Source of the DNA: Paenibacillus ginsengarvi
Lineage (GTDB): Bacteria > Bacillota > Bacilli > Paenibacillales > NBRC-103111
NCBI RefSeq assembly: GCF_003626695.1
Contig: NZ_RBAH01000013.1
Location: 62,001 to 126,000, forward strand
Reading direction: 5' to 3'
DNA: 64,000 bases
Numbering within the stretch: the stretch's first letter is position 1; each line of letters opens with the position of its first letter. Below are positions 53,477 to 63,096 of this stretch, one piece after another. The translations under genes were made by a program, and so were the position numbers. The notes under the pieces are model-generated. The model searched no databases and was not told where the DNA came from. It was given only the letters and a program-made list of their open reading frames with translations.

Positions 53477-55069
53477 ATGAAACAAGAAGGAACTAAAACA
53501 AACCGCGCACGTATCGGGTACTGGCCTTTGCGCGAGGACTGTCAAGATGTCTCGACGAATCAGCGACACGGGCAAGCGGTAGCCGTACAATTACAGGACG
53601 GAGCTGTCTTCGACGGGAAGCAATCCGCCATTGTGCTGCCGGATTCGGAGTTGACGAATGGCGCTCATCCCTTCACCCTCTCCATGGAGTTCGAAATTCA
53701 TGATGAGAAGGGATCGCTTCCCGGAGGAATATGCAGTCGGTATACGGAGGAGCAGATGGCTGGCTGGCACTTGTCCGTGCTGACGCAAGCAGGGGTAACT
53801 TCCACTCAACCGAACTGGCGGAACTTGCAGTTTGGCTGGAGCTTGCGCGAGTCGACGGACCAGTGGCAGGATCGAGGCACCCCGGGCAACAGCCGTCTGA
53901 TATGTACGTTATGCGTGTATGAGGGAGAGCTGTATGCCGGAGTGTTCGACGATGCGCGCGACAACAAAGGCAGGGTATACAAACTGGGCGAGAACAACGA
54001 GTGGATCGACTGCGGCAATCCGGATGACAGTAACTCGGTATGGTCGTTAATCGAATATAAAGGCAGGCTGTATGCGAGCACGATGCGTTACAAAGCATCC
54101 GGATCTGCGCTTCCGGAGTCGCCCAATATGGAACCGGGCGGCAGAATCTACCGCTATGAGGGCGATCGGTCGTGGTCGTTGTTCGCTGAAGTTCCCGGTT
54201 CAGATAGCGTTGCTTCGATGGTAGTTTATCAGGGCAAGCTGATCGCGATGTCCTATTATACTCCGGGAGTGTATGCTTATGATGTTCATGGGGGATGCGA
54301 GGATTTGGGTGCGCCAGGGCCGGAAGGGAAGACGCGGACCATGACTTTGGCGACTTACCGGGAACGATTGTATATCGGCTGCAACGAGCTCGAAGGCGTG
54401 TATAGCCGCACGTTTGATGAAAACTGGGTGTATGAGGGAAAAGTAGCAAAATGCGATCAAGTTTATTGTTTTGCGGTATACCATAACCATCTGCTGATGG
54501 GGGTCTGGCCGGAAGCGCGCATGCTGCGTTATGAGGGAGACAAACAGTGGAGCAATTACGGGTTGATGGGATCCGAGCTGGAAGTGATGGGGATCTCTAT
54601 GTTTGGCGGTAAGCTGTACGGCGGCACATTGCCAGGCGGTCATGTATACCGTTATGCCGGCGATGGCGCGTGGACGCTGTCCGGCGTCCTTGAACCGGAG
54701 AATCCGGACATTCGCTACCGTCGGGTATGGTCGATGGCTGTATATGGCGGCGAACTGTATGCGGGTACATTGCCGGGCGGCAAAGTGTGGAGCTTGCGAA
54801 ACGATCCGCTTGTGACACTGGATCGTTCCGTGGCAGATGGATGGCACCGTGCCGTAATCACTTATGATCTGGAGCGCATCTCTCTGTACCTGGATGGAGT
54901 TCTTGTATCTTCCGCGCCGATTGATCCGGCGAAGCTTAGTGATTTGGGCGGTACGCCGCTTGTGCTGGGCAAAGGGCCGCAATCTCATTTTTCAGGCAAA
55001 ATTCGTGAAGTGGAGTTGTTTGATGCCGCCATATCCGAGCAAGAAGCAGATGACCTGTACGGCCATTAA
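53477..55069 (+). CDS. LamG-like protein with an inserted beta-propeller
   Basis: A 530-residue protein without a signal peptide. Residues about 12-115 look like the first half of a LamG/concanavalin-like jelly roll (RIGYWPLREDCQDVS, AVFDGKQSAIVLPDSEL, HPFTLSMEFEIHDE). The matching second half is at about 450-530 (GWHRAVITYDLERISLYLDG, FSGKIREVELFDAAISEQEA). Between them sit six or seven repeats of the form YxGxLYAG...GRVYKLxEN-WIDCG, typical of kelch-like propeller blades. Carbohydrate recognition is likely. AAGAAGGA precedes ATG 53477. Probably regulated by the divergent AraC protein. Confidence 0.75.
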   Translation: MKQEGTKTNRARIGYWPLREDCQDVSTNQRHGQAVAVQLQDGAVFDGKQSAIVLPDSELTNGAHPFTLSMEFEIHDEKGSLPGGICSRYTEEQMAGWHLSVLTQAGVTSTQPNWRNLQFGWSLRESTDQWQDRGTPGNSRLICTLCVYEGELYAGVFDDARDNKGRVYKLGENNEWIDCGNPDDSNSVWSLIEYKGRLYASTMRYKASGSALPESPNMEPGGRIYRYEGDRSWSLFAEVPGSDSVASMVVYQGKLIAMSYYTPGVYAYDVHGGCEDLGAPGPEGKTRTMTLATYRERLYIGCNELEGVYSRTFDENWVYEGKVAKCDQVYCFAVYHNHLLMGVWPEARMLRYEGDKQWSNYGLMGSELEVMGISMFGGKLYGGTLPGGHVYRYAGDGAWTLSGVLEPENPDIRYRRVWSMAVYGGELYAGTLPGGKVWSLRNDPLVTLDRSVADGWHRAVITYDLERISLYLDGVLVSSAPIDPAKLSDLGGTPLVLGKGPQSHFSGKIREVELFDAAISEQEADDLYGH

Positions 55070-55086
55070 AACCTGATGTCTTCATT

Positions 55087-55115
55087 AAAAAAGTCCGCAC
55101 TTGTGCGGACTTTTT
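55087..55115 (+). terminator. Bidirectional terminator
   Basis: A 14-bp stem AAAAAGTCCGCAC/GTGCGGACTTTTT with a 2-3 nt loop between convergent genes. Confidence 0.92.
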
Positions 55116-55119
55116 CTTG

Positions 55120-56043
55120 TTATAACAACGGGGCGATAAGGGAATACCCGATAATGCCCAGCATGAGAACCGTAATATGAAGCAGCGAGAAGCCGAACAT
55201 GGAGTTCGCCCATTTGTTCTCCGGTTTGCGGCGGTAGCCCGACACGCTAAGAACGATCCACCAAACGCTAAGAGCGGCATTCGTCAACGCGATAACCGGA
55301 TGAAGCGACCAGAATAACAGGCTGGACAATAACAACGCCACCAAATAGGCGTTCATTTGCACATATGTTCTGCGAATTCCTTTAACGACAGGCAGCATCG
55401 GAATGTTCGCTGCCCGGTACTCCTCCATTCGTCGAATGGCGATGGCGTAAAAATGAGGCATTTGCCAAATGAGCATCATCAAAAAAATAGCCAGCGCTGC
55501 CGGATGCGTGATGTCGTTCGAGATCGCCGCCCAACCGATCAGCGGCGGCATAGCGCCCGAAAGACTTCCGACCTCCGTGTTATAAATCGTTCTGCGCTTG
55601 GTCCACATCGTATAAGGAACAACGTAAAGAAACAGTCCAAGATAGCCGAATAAAGCGGCTAGCGGCGAAGCCAAATACAAGACGATCGTGCCGAGGACGG
55701 CGGTCGAGAAACCGATCATCAAGCCGCTTTTCGTGCCGACCTGTCCCGTTACGGTCGGTCTCTTTCTCGTTCTCTCCATAACGGCATCGATATCCCGGTC
55801 ATACAAATTGTTGAAAACGCCGGCCGAACCGATCACCAGGGACGAACCGATCAAGGCTAACACGATGGGGCCGATCTGATCAAATATGGATAATTGTTCG
55901 ACATAAAGGGCCATACAGAGACCTGCGAACATGGCAATTAAGTTCGATTTGATAATCCCGATCTTAATCGTATCGAATACAACTTTAGTGAACGATCTCG
56001 TCTGTATATCGAGACTCAGTGTATTGTTTGGTACGCGCTCCAC
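55120..56043 (-). CDS. ctaB: Protoheme IX farnesyltransferase (heme O synthase)
   Basis: A 307-residue UbiA-family membrane enzyme that joins farnesyl diphosphate to heme b to make heme O for terminal oxidases. The first Asp-rich site is NNLYDRDIDAVMERTRKRP, and the second region has YTMWTKRRTIYNTEVGSLSGAMPPLIGW. About eight or nine TM helices. GTG 56043 is chosen because AAGGGTGG lies 7 nt before it, giving the usual family length. No ctaA or oxidase genes are nearby, so this may be a second copy. Confidence 0.92.
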   Translation of the reverse strand: MERVPNNTLSLDIQTRSFTKVVFDTIKIGIIKSNLIAMFAGLCMALYVEQLSIFDQIGPIVLALIGSSLVIGSAGVFNNLYDRDIDAVMERTRKRPTVTGQVGTKSGLMIGFSTAVLGTIVLYLASPLAALFGYLGLFLYVVPYTMWTKRRTIYNTEVGSLSGAMPPLIGWAAISNDITHPAALAIFLMMLIWQMPHFYAIAIRRMEEYRAANIPMLPVVKGIRRTYVQMNAYLVALLLSSLLFWSLHPVIALTNAALSVWWIVLSVSGYRRKPENKWANSMFGFSLLHITVLMLGIIGYSLIAPLL

Positions 56044-56217
56044 GATATGCCCACCCTTTCCTGCTATTTCTCTCCATCTAATGTTACCATAAATCGCGTT
56101 CATGTTTCCTGTTTGTCTGCGAGGTATCATCATATTGTCAAATTGTTATGGCACAATCGTGTCCGCGAGGTCGGTTAAAAAGAGGGAGAGCGGGGTCAGG
56201 CATTGCAGCGAGCGCCT

Positions 56218-57105
56218 TCAATCGGATTCCGTATCCGCGGGCTCGGCTCCCTGGGCTTGCCGCCACTGGCTGGGGCTCATGCCGTACTTCTGCTTGAACT
56301 GCCGGCTGAAATAGTGGATACTGGGAAAGCCATTCGTCTCGGCAATGTCTTTGACCGTCATGCTTGTATTGGTCAAATAACTTTTGGCCGCATTCATGCG
56401 CAGATCCTGCAAATATTGGTAAGGGGTTGTCCCTGTATGCGTTTTGAACAGGCGAATCAAATAAGAGGAAGCCATATGCGCCCGCGACGCCAGCATTTGC
56501 AGCTTCACTTCGTGTAAGTAAGCGTTCTCCATATATTGCATCAAATCTTGAACGATCTGTTTGTTCGGGTTCTCGTCCTCGGGCTCAGGCGAAGCGGCAA
56601 TGAGCAAACGGCGCTGCTGAAGCGCCGCGGTAATTTGAAGGAAGAGCTTGCTTACGTCGAGCAGGACGATTCGCTCGCGCAATTCGCCGTTCCGGGTCAG
56701 GCTATCGCTCTGCATCGTGGCTACGATGGAGTCGGCTGTCGCAGCGATTAACCCGGCAAGCTCGCTGGGGCCGGACGCCAAAGCTTCGTCGCCGCACTGC
56801 AGGCGGTTCCAGACGACCGCTTCGCCGACAGAAGGGAAGGAAGCCGCTCCCGGAAGCGGCCCCGTCCCTTTATCCAGCTCCAGGTACCAGAAGGAGGCGG
56901 AAGCGGAATGTTTGAAGAGCTGATGCGGGACGTTGTCCGGGATGAGAAACAACGTCCGGCTCCCGGAGCGGAACGATTCGTTCATGAATTCGAGCGTCAT
57001 TTCGCCGGAAGCGATGCACAATATTTCGTAGAACGGATGCGTGCCGCCGCCTATTCTGGATTTCTTCTTGTCGTCTACTACATAGTGAAAGTTGCGAATG
57101 ATCAT
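56218..57105 (-). CDS. AraC-family transcriptional regulator
   Basis: A 295-residue regulator. The cupin part has HYVVDDKKKSRIGGGTHPFYEILCIASGEMTLEF and FLIPDNVPHQLF. The HTH pair is HEVKLQMLASRAHMASSYLIRLFKTHTGTTPYQYLQ and SMTVKDIAETNGFPSIHYFSRQFKQKYGMSPSQWR. ATG 57105 is chosen (GGTGGG upstream), with ATG 57120 possible. It lies downstream of the alpha/beta hydrolase on the same strand, 75 nt away, and may control the surrounding carbohydrate genes. Confidence 0.87.
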   Translation of the reverse strand: MIIRNFHYVVDDKKKSRIGGGTHPFYEILCIASGEMTLEFMNESFRSGSRTLFLIPDNVPHQLFKHSASASFWYLELDKGTGPLPGAASFPSVGEAVVWNRLQCGDEALASGPSELAGLIAATADSIVATMQSDSLTRNGELRERIVLLDVSKLFLQITAALQQRRLLIAASPEPEDENPNKQIVQDLMQYMENAYLHEVKLQMLASRAHMASSYLIRLFKTHTGTTPYQYLQDLRMNAAKSYLTNTSMTVKDIAETNGFPSIHYFSRQFKQKYGMSPSQWRQAQGAEPADTESD

Positions 57106-57180
57106 CGGAGTCCCACCCATTCCTGTCAGCAAAATGCGATACCTTAACTATAAGGTCCCGGAATCGGCGTGTAAACCGGA

Positions 57181-58344
57181 TCAACGCACGAGAACAGGAG
57201 TGCTGGCCGTAAGCCCGCGCGTATCGCGAACGTTAAAAAAGAAAGCTTTGGCGTCTTGCGGAAGGGGAGTATGGACGCGGCGATCCGAGGGATCGATCGT
57301 ACAATCGGCGGTTATCCATTCGCATTGCTGCCAGTTGTCGCAGTTCCGCGTGTAGAGCAGCTCGGCCTGAACCGGTTCATGTCCATCGGCGGAATCGTAG
57401 GAGACAGCCGCAGTCCCGTTATGCTCTGTTGGTTCGCCGAGACGCAGCAAGCGGCTGCCGTCTCGAACGATACTGTCCGCAAAGGCGTAAATTTCATCCG
57501 GCTTCCAGCCGAGCGGGTGGGAATGCCCGAGCTGGGGATAGATGCATAGGCCGGATTGCTCGATACCCTTTTTGGCGTGACGATACGATTTGCTGAAAAT
57601 ATTCATTCCGAAATGCGGATCGTAGAGCCAGTTCACCCACAGAGTAGGCATCGTCACACGGGAGAAATAAGCGGAGGGTTCGGTTTGCCTTTTAACGGAT
57701 TCGGCGCCGGATGCTCCCATCTCCACGAATCGCTCCCCCCATTGGTTGTGGGCTTCATACAAATAGCCGCACCCGTAGACGGGGATGGCGAAGGCGAACC
57801 GGCTGTCGAGCCCGGCGACAAGACTGGTTACGATGCCGCCCCACGAAATGCCGGTAATTCCAATCCGTTCGAGGTCTACTTGCGGCAGGGAACGCAAAAA
57901 AGAATGGGCCCTTATGCAGGCGGCCGCAGCATGAAACATCCATTGATCCTGGACAGGCTCGTCGCAATCCAGGAAAATGCCCTCGCGAGCCGGACCCGGC
58001 ATCGCGTGACCGATCCGTTTCGTTCCCCCCTCCGACTTGTCGGGAACATTCCCCTCCAGATCCATCGCAATCGCGGCGTATCCCCGCTTCATCCACAACT
58101 GCACCCATTCTTCATAGGCGGTGCCCCCGCCTCCGTGTACGAGAACGACAGCCGGCACCTTTTCGCCCTCCGCCGCTTCCGGTATTCCGTAATGGGCGAA
58201 AATACGCGTTTCTTTTCCTTTGTAGGGCAATCCCTCGTAAAAGACCGAACGGATGCCGCTGGCGGCTGTAACGTCGGACGGATCTATACGCGGGGAACGA
58301 AACAACTGCTCCATATTCCACGGCGTCCAAAACGGTTTGTCCAT
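57181..58344 (-). CDS. Alpha/beta hydrolase (acetyl xylan esterase / dienelactone-hydrolase type)
   Basis: A 387-residue hydrolase. The oxyanion-hole segment AVVLVHGGGGTAYEEWV, nucleophile elbow GITGISWGG, acid in NWLYDPHFGMN and His in QLGHSHPLGW form a complete triad. The C-terminal 80 residues add a beta-rich domain (YDSADGHEPVQAELLYTRN). No signal peptide is seen, so it is cytosolic. ATG 58344 has GGGAG 6 nt upstream. Its neighbours (a solute-binding lipoprotein, a sialidase-like and a pectate-lyase-fold protein) suggest deacylation of an imported oligosaccharide. Confidence 0.82.
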   Translation of the reverse strand: MDKPFWTPWNMEQLFRSPRIDPSDVTAASGIRSVFYEGLPYKGKETRIFAHYGIPEAAEGEKVPAVVLVHGGGGTAYEEWVQLWMKRGYAAIAMDLEGNVPDKSEGGTKRIGHAMPGPAREGIFLDCDEPVQDQWMFHAAAACIRAHSFLRSLPQVDLERIGITGISWGGIVTSLVAGLDSRFAFAIPVYGCGYLYEAHNQWGERFVEMGASGAESVKRQTEPSAYFSRVTMPTLWVNWLYDPHFGMNIFSKSYRHAKKGIEQSGLCIYPQLGHSHPLGWKPDEIYAFADSIVRDGSRLLRLGEPTEHNGTAAVSYDSADGHEPVQAELLYTRNCDNWQQCEWITADCTIDPSDRRVHTPLPQDAKAFFFNVRDTRGLTASTPVLVR

Positions 58345-58634
58345 CTTCATCTCCCTCTCTGTGAGCAACCTGACATTGTACTTACTGTAACAAAACAGCC
58401 GCCTCATGTATTTGGTTTTTATTGGGCTATCTTCCGTCTATAACGTACGGCGTCCGTAACCGCTTTGCACATAATTGACCTTACGATTTGCGAAGCGGCG
58501 GCCGTTCTCTGTTCGAACGCGGGCGAAGGGGAAGTCGTTTTTGTACAAATGGGGGCGGAAAGCACGACTTTCGTGCGGCCGAACTGATGGATTTATACCA
58601 AATACAGAAACGGTTCCATTCAGTAATCTAATGG

Positions 58635-58648
58635 TGCAAGCGCTTAAC
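58635..58648. promoter_or_regulatory. cre-like / LacI-type operator in the 58345-58741 gap
   Basis: TGCAAGCGCTTAAC matches most positions of the Bacillota catabolite-response element and has a palindromic AAGCGCTT core. It lies 93 bp before the solute-binding lipoprotein start. The rest of this 397-base divergent gap shows no gene. Confidence 0.5.
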
Positions 58649-58741
58649 CAGGAGCATGCGGGGGTTGCGGTAGAGAGAAGTGCCCACTGCGGGGTTCAAG
58701 CAGCAGCAACAAATCTATTCCAATTACGGGAGGGTTCGGCA

Positions 58742-60055
58742 ATGAACCAAACAAAACGAACGGCACTTTGGACAACATGCGTGATGTCGGTCGGCACGAT
58801 ACTGGCAGGCTGCGCCGGCGGAGGGGAGAAGGAAGCGGCGACGCCGCCGCCTGCGGAAGCGAACAAACCGGTTACGATCACGGTTTTTAATCCATCCAAT
58901 TATTCGGACTATTTATGGAATAACCTGTGGGTGGAGCCGATCAAGAAAAAATATCCGCATATTACGCTTGTAAACGTCAAAAACGAAAAAGGATCGAGCC
59001 TGGCCGAGCTCGTCACGGCGAATCGCGTGCCGGACATCATTCAAGGCTCGGGGGTCAAATCGACATTCGAGTATAACGATCTCGGCATTGTGGACGACAT
59101 GACGCCGCTGATGAAGGCGAACGGCTTCGATATCGGCGGGATCGATCCGATCAGCATCGACAACTTAAAGATCGATAAAAAAGACGCCAAAATATACGGA
59201 CTTCCCGTAGGGCAAGGACACGCCGCCTTGTATTACAACAAAGACTTGTTCGAGAAGTTCGGGGTGCCTTACCCGAAGGACGGGATGAACTGGGATGAAG
59301 TGTACGAGCTTACGAAAAAGCTGACCCGTACGGACGGAGGCGTCAAATACCGCGGGTTCGATTTTGTCGCGGATTTCCAAATTCCGTACAATCAGCTGTC
59401 CTTGCCGTTTATCGACAATAAAACGGACAAGGCGGTTGTGCAGACGGACGGCTGGAAAACGCTGTTTTCGACGATGAAGAGGTTCTACGAGATCGACGGC
59501 AACAATCCGGGCGCTTTGCCGAACGTATTCAATCCGTTCCTGAAAGACAAAACGGTGGCGATGTTCGCCGTACCGAATATACTCAGCCCGCTGATCGAAT
59601 CGACCCAGAACGGCTTGAACTGGGACATGGTGACGCTGCCGACGTTCGCAAACGGTCCGAAGACGGGCATACAGCCGGTCGTATCGGGATTGTATGTGAC
59701 CAAGACGAGCTCAAACAAAAACGAGGCGTTCCGTGTCGTCGCGCATCTTCTGTCCGAAGAGGTGCAAACCGAACGCTCCCGCATCGGCGAGCCGTCGATT
59801 CTGAAAAAGCCTGAAATCAAAAAAACGTTCGCCGTAGATATGCCGCATACGAAAGGCAGAAACGTCATCGCCTTCGTTTCCGGATCGCCAGCCATTTCAC
59901 CTAGCTCGGTCTCAAGATACGATGCCTTGGCCGGCACGGAGATGGCGAAAAAATTCAAGGAAGTCGCTTTTAACGGCAAAGACATCAACACGGCGCTCAG
60001 GGAAGCGGAAGAAATCATTAATAAGAAGATTGACGAGGAAAAAGCGAAAAAGTAA
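58742..60055 (+). CDS. ABC transporter extracellular solute-binding lipoprotein (family 1)
   Basis: A 437-residue sugar-binding lipoprotein (lipobox LAGC, about residue 22). ATG 58742 follows GGGAGGG; the frame stays open upstream to 58475 but without a coding look. It shares FEKFGVPYPKDGMNWDE and the end NTALREAEEIINKKI with the paralogs at 7568 and 39240. Genes for a propeller glycosidase-like protein and a pectate-lyase-fold protein follow at 42 and 66 nt, so it probably captures products of plant or host polysaccharides. No permease genes are adjacent. Confidence 0.87.
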   Translation: MNQTKRTALWTTCVMSVGTILAGCAGGGEKEAATPPPAEANKPVTITVFNPSNYSDYLWNNLWVEPIKKKYPHITLVNVKNEKGSSLAELVTANRVPDIIQGSGVKSTFEYNDLGIVDDMTPLMKANGFDIGGIDPISIDNLKIDKKDAKIYGLPVGQGHAALYYNKDLFEKFGVPYPKDGMNWDEVYELTKKLTRTDGGVKYRGFDFVADFQIPYNQLSLPFIDNKTDKAVVQTDGWKTLFSTMKRFYEIDGNNPGALPNVFNPFLKDKTVAMFAVPNILSPLIESTQNGLNWDMVTLPTFANGPKTGIQPVVSGLYVTKTSSNKNEAFRVVAHLLSEEVQTERSRIGEPSILKKPEIKKTFAVDMPHTKGRNVIAFVSGSPAISPSSVSRYDALAGTEMAKKFKEVAFNGKDINTALREAEEIINKKIDEEKAKK

Positions 60056-60097
60056 CGTTCGGCCCGAATCCGGGACTACAACTATGGGGGATTAGCG

Positions 60098-61123
60098 GTG
60101 GGTTTCGAAACAAAGCTTCGGGAAGATGTGTTTGCGGACGGTGTTTCGTTCGAGAGCTGTCATGCCTCAACACTGCTTGCGCTGCCGGGCGGCGAGGTGC
60201 TTGCGGCATGGTTCGCGGGAACGCGCGAAGGAGCGGACGATGTCGCGATCTGGGCGTCTCGGCGGACGGAAGATGTATGGACGGCTCCCGTTAAGCTAGC
60301 GGACGAAGAGGGGCAGCCCCATTGGAATCCGGTGCTGTTTCAGAGCCGGGACGGGAACGTATGGATGTTTTACAAAGCCGGAAAAACGATCGAAGGCTGG
60401 AAAACGATGTACCTCCTGTCCGAAGATGACGGACATACTTGGACCGCTCCACGGGTGCTGGTCGAAGATGACTGCGGCGGCAGAGGGCCGGTCAAAAACA
60501 AACCGATCGTCCTGCACGACGGCACTTGGGCGGCGCCGGCCTCGATCGAGCTGGATACATGGGAAGCGTTCGTCGATTTGTCTCGCGATAACGGGCTGAC
60601 CTGGACCGCCGGCCATAGAGTGTGGCTGGATGCGGAAGCCGCTTCGGCAGCTCCGGTTATACCGGCTACGGCTTCGGATGCCCTCGAATTTTCCGTTCCA
60701 AAAGCAAAAGGAGTCATACAGCCGACTCTGTGGGAGTCTGAGCGGGGAATCGTGCACATGCTCCTGCGCAGCTCCACAGGCTTCATATGCCGCAGCGATT
60801 CGGCGGACGGCGGGCGAACGTGGTCGCCCGCCTACAAGACCGGGCTTCCGAACAATAACAGCGGGATCGATCTCGTTCGGATGGATAGCGGCACACTCGC
60901 CCTCGTCTACAACCCGGTCGGCCAAAATTGGGGCAAGAGATCGCCCCTCGTCATCAGCTTGTCCCGAGATAACGGAGCGACATGGGGCGAAACGGTTACG
61001 CTGGAAGACGCTCCGGGGGAATATTCGTATCCGGCCATCGTATCGGCCGGAGAAGATGTGTTCGTAACGTATACGTGGAAACGAAGCAGAATCGTCTTTT
61101 GCCAATTAAACGTGACGCCGTAG
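60098..61123 (+). CDS. Sialidase-fold (BNR repeat) protein
   Basis: A 341-residue six-bladed propeller of the exo-alpha-sialidase-like family. It starts at GTG 60098. Asp-box-like repeats are SEDDGHTWTAPRV, SRDNGLTWTAGH, SADGGRTWSPAY and SRDNGATWGETV. The RIP-like segment and catalytic Asp/Glu of true sialidases are not clear, so it may be a related hydrolase or lyase (for example a rhamnosidase-like enzyme). It lacks a signal peptide. It lies between the solute-binding lipoprotein and the Tat-exported protein in one operon. Confidence 0.8.
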   Translation: MGFETKLREDVFADGVSFESCHASTLLALPGGEVLAAWFAGTREGADDVAIWASRRTEDVWTAPVKLADEEGQPHWNPVLFQSRDGNVWMFYKAGKTIEGWKTMYLLSEDDGHTWTAPRVLVEDDCGGRGPVKNKPIVLHDGTWAAPASIELDTWEAFVDLSRDNGLTWTAGHRVWLDAEAASAAPVIPATASDALEFSVPKAKGVIQPTLWESERGIVHMLLRSSTGFICRSDSADGGRTWSPAYKTGLPNNNSGIDLVRMDSGTLALVYNPVGQNWGKRSPLVISLSRDNGATWGETVTLEDAPGEYSYPAIVSAGEDVFVTYTWKRSRIVFCQLNVTP

Positions 61124-61189
61124 AGCCCACTCCGGTTTGCTTCGTCCGAGGAGAACGGCATTCAGGCCGTACGATGGAGGAGGATTAAG

Positions 61190-62938
61190 ATGAACGAGAA
61201 GGAGCCAGCTGCACGAAAAATAAGCCGGAGGGCGATGCTCACGACAATCGGTGCGGCGGGAGCCGCGGCCGTATCGGGTGGTCTGCTTCATCAGGTGAAC
61301 GGAGTGTCCAGCGTAACGACCTCGGTATACGGGGATGGGGAAACGGATGCGGATTCCGTATCGTACCGGTACGGAGCAGGCCAGCCCGAGAGAAACGTCG
61401 CCGCCAAATTGCGCGAATCGGTCAGTGTGAAAGATTTCGGCGCGATCGGCGACGGCATCGCGGACGATACGGCAGCCATTCAAGCTGCGGTGAACAGCTT
61501 GACGAGAGGCGGTCTGCTGTTTATCCCGGCCGGCACGTACAAAATCAGCGACACGATACAGGTGCCGCAAGGGATGATCCTTCAAGGCGCAGGCTTGCAC
61601 AGTGTCGTCATCAATATGACTGATTCGGCGAAGTTCGCGATCAATGTATTCACACCCGGATCGCGGGTTGAGTATTTCCGTATCGGCGGTTTTACGCTGA
61701 ATGCCAAGTACGGAATTACGAATCGCTGGGATGTGGGGACCGACTACGCAAATGCGGCAAACCCGTCGCGCTCGGTGAGCATCTCCGATGTGAAATTCCA
61801 AGGGACGTACGACGCGCGTAACGATGCGGAAGCCCAATCCGCCCTTGTCCCTGCAAGGGAACAGCTCGAGTCGTTCGGAGTAGGGCTGCATCTCGTTATG
61901 GTATACGGGGCCGAAGTGAAAAGCTGCCTGTTCGACAATTACGGAATCGCTCTGGAAAATATCGGCTGCACGCTGGCCAAGGTGGAGCGCAATCGGTTTA
62001 ACGGCAACGCCCGGCACATTCATGACGAACGGGTATTGTGGCATTCCTCGTCATTCGGGATGGGGGCGGATAACGTTTATGAACAGAACGATTTGCTGGA
62101 TGTTACCCGTATCGGGGGAATTACGCTGTGGCGCTCGTTCGGCGCGGAGCTGCGGCATAATTACAGCGAACAGTTGGAACGCGGCGGAATCAAGTCCGTG
62201 CCGGAAATGTATTACCTGTACAACCCGGATTCGTGCAAAATTCATATGAATCATCTGAATGTATCGCTTTCCGTCGCCAAGCAGCGGCCTTATTTCAAAA
62301 TCGTCTACAACGGGGATTACATCGGCTGCGCATCCGGCAACGTGATTCAGATGAACACGCTTACGCCTTTTAACGGTGTACTTGGCAACATCCTCGAGAT
62401 TGTGACGACGAAATGGGATAAACGGTATCCCTGGAATACGCAGCTGTACGTGCAGGGATTGTCGCCCGTTCGGCGTCTGCCGTATGTCATTAGCGGCGTA
62501 CAGCCGGAATGGAACGTTATGGCCTACGACAACCTGTTTCCGCAGATGAATATATCGGGGACGCTCGCGAACCGGGATTTGGCTTTTGCCGAAAACGGTA
62601 GCAACCACGCCTGGCATCTGGCCTCGGGGGAAAACCTCAATTTTCGCTTTAAACTTTATGTTGCCAATCCCAAGCTGACCACCGATTTCGAATTGCAAGT
62701 GACGGCGGAGGGCAACCCCGATACGGCACCGGGAAACGGGAGAGCGCACACGGCAGTGAGAGATGCAGCCGGAGCCGTTTTATTCAGTAATTATGCATTT
62801 ACAGGGGTAACCGGCCTCATAACCGCAGTGATTCCGCTGCATGTAACGGCGCCGGAAGCGATACAAGCGTTCGATATCGACTTTACCAATCTGTCGTTTA
62901 GCAAAATTTATCGCGCCGCTATCGTACAGGCGGAATAA
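61190..62938 (+). CDS. Tat-exported pectate-lyase-superfamily (right-handed beta-helix) protein
   Basis: A 582-residue protein. The N-terminus has a twin-Arg signal (KISRRAMLTTIGAAGAAAVSGG). The domain begins VSVKDFGAIGDGIADDTAAI, the hallmark of the pectate_lyase_3/GH28-like fold, and GLLFIPAGTYKISDTIQVPQ, then many parallel beta-helix turns. The last ~120 residues form a beta-rich tail. ATG 61190 follows GGAGGAGG. It probably cleaves or binds a polyuronate or other polysaccharide outside the cell and works with the solute-binding protein encoded upstream. Confidence 0.87.
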   Translation: MNEKEPAARKISRRAMLTTIGAAGAAAVSGGLLHQVNGVSSVTTSVYGDGETDADSVSYRYGAGQPERNVAAKLRESVSVKDFGAIGDGIADDTAAIQAAVNSLTRGGLLFIPAGTYKISDTIQVPQGMILQGAGLHSVVINMTDSAKFAINVFTPGSRVEYFRIGGFTLNAKYGITNRWDVGTDYANAANPSRSVSISDVKFQGTYDARNDAEAQSALVPAREQLESFGVGLHLVMVYGAEVKSCLFDNYGIALENIGCTLAKVERNRFNGNARHIHDERVLWHSSSFGMGADNVYEQNDLLDVTRIGGITLWRSFGAELRHNYSEQLERGGIKSVPEMYYLYNPDSCKIHMNHLNVSLSVAKQRPYFKIVYNGDYIGCASGNVIQMNTLTPFNGVLGNILEIVTTKWDKRYPWNTQLYVQGLSPVRRLPYVISGVQPEWNVMAYDNLFPQMNISGTLANRDLAFAENGSNHAWHLASGENLNFRFKLYVANPKLTTDFELQVTAEGNPDTAPGNGRAHTAVRDAAGAVLFSNYAFTGVTGLITAVIPLHVTAPEAIQAFDIDFTNLSFSKIYRAAIVQAE

Positions 62939-62947
62939 CAATCATCG

Positions 62948-62990
62948 AACCTTGAGGGAATATCCTTCAAGGTTTCTTTCCTTTTTTTTC
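62948..62990 (+). terminator. Terminator of the polysaccharide operon
   Basis: Stem AACCTTGA/TCAAGGTT with an inner GGA/TCC, followed by a pyrimidine tail with eight T. Confidence 0.85.
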
Positions 62991-63096
62991 AATAATTCCA
63001 AGTGAACTCGCACTGAATGCGAACATATGTGCTATAATGAAACTGTGAAATTTTTCCGTAACGGATAATCAAATTCGACTGACGGTGGGGAAACGG

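Noticed and set aside
57556..58443. 295-codon plus-strand frame over the alpha/beta hydrolase gene
   Set aside because: The minus frame has the complete catalytic triad; the plus frame has no recognisable domain.
61106..62044. 312-codon antisense frame over the pectate-lyase-fold gene
   Set aside because: No motifs; the plus frame has a Tat signal, ribosome site and family hallmark.
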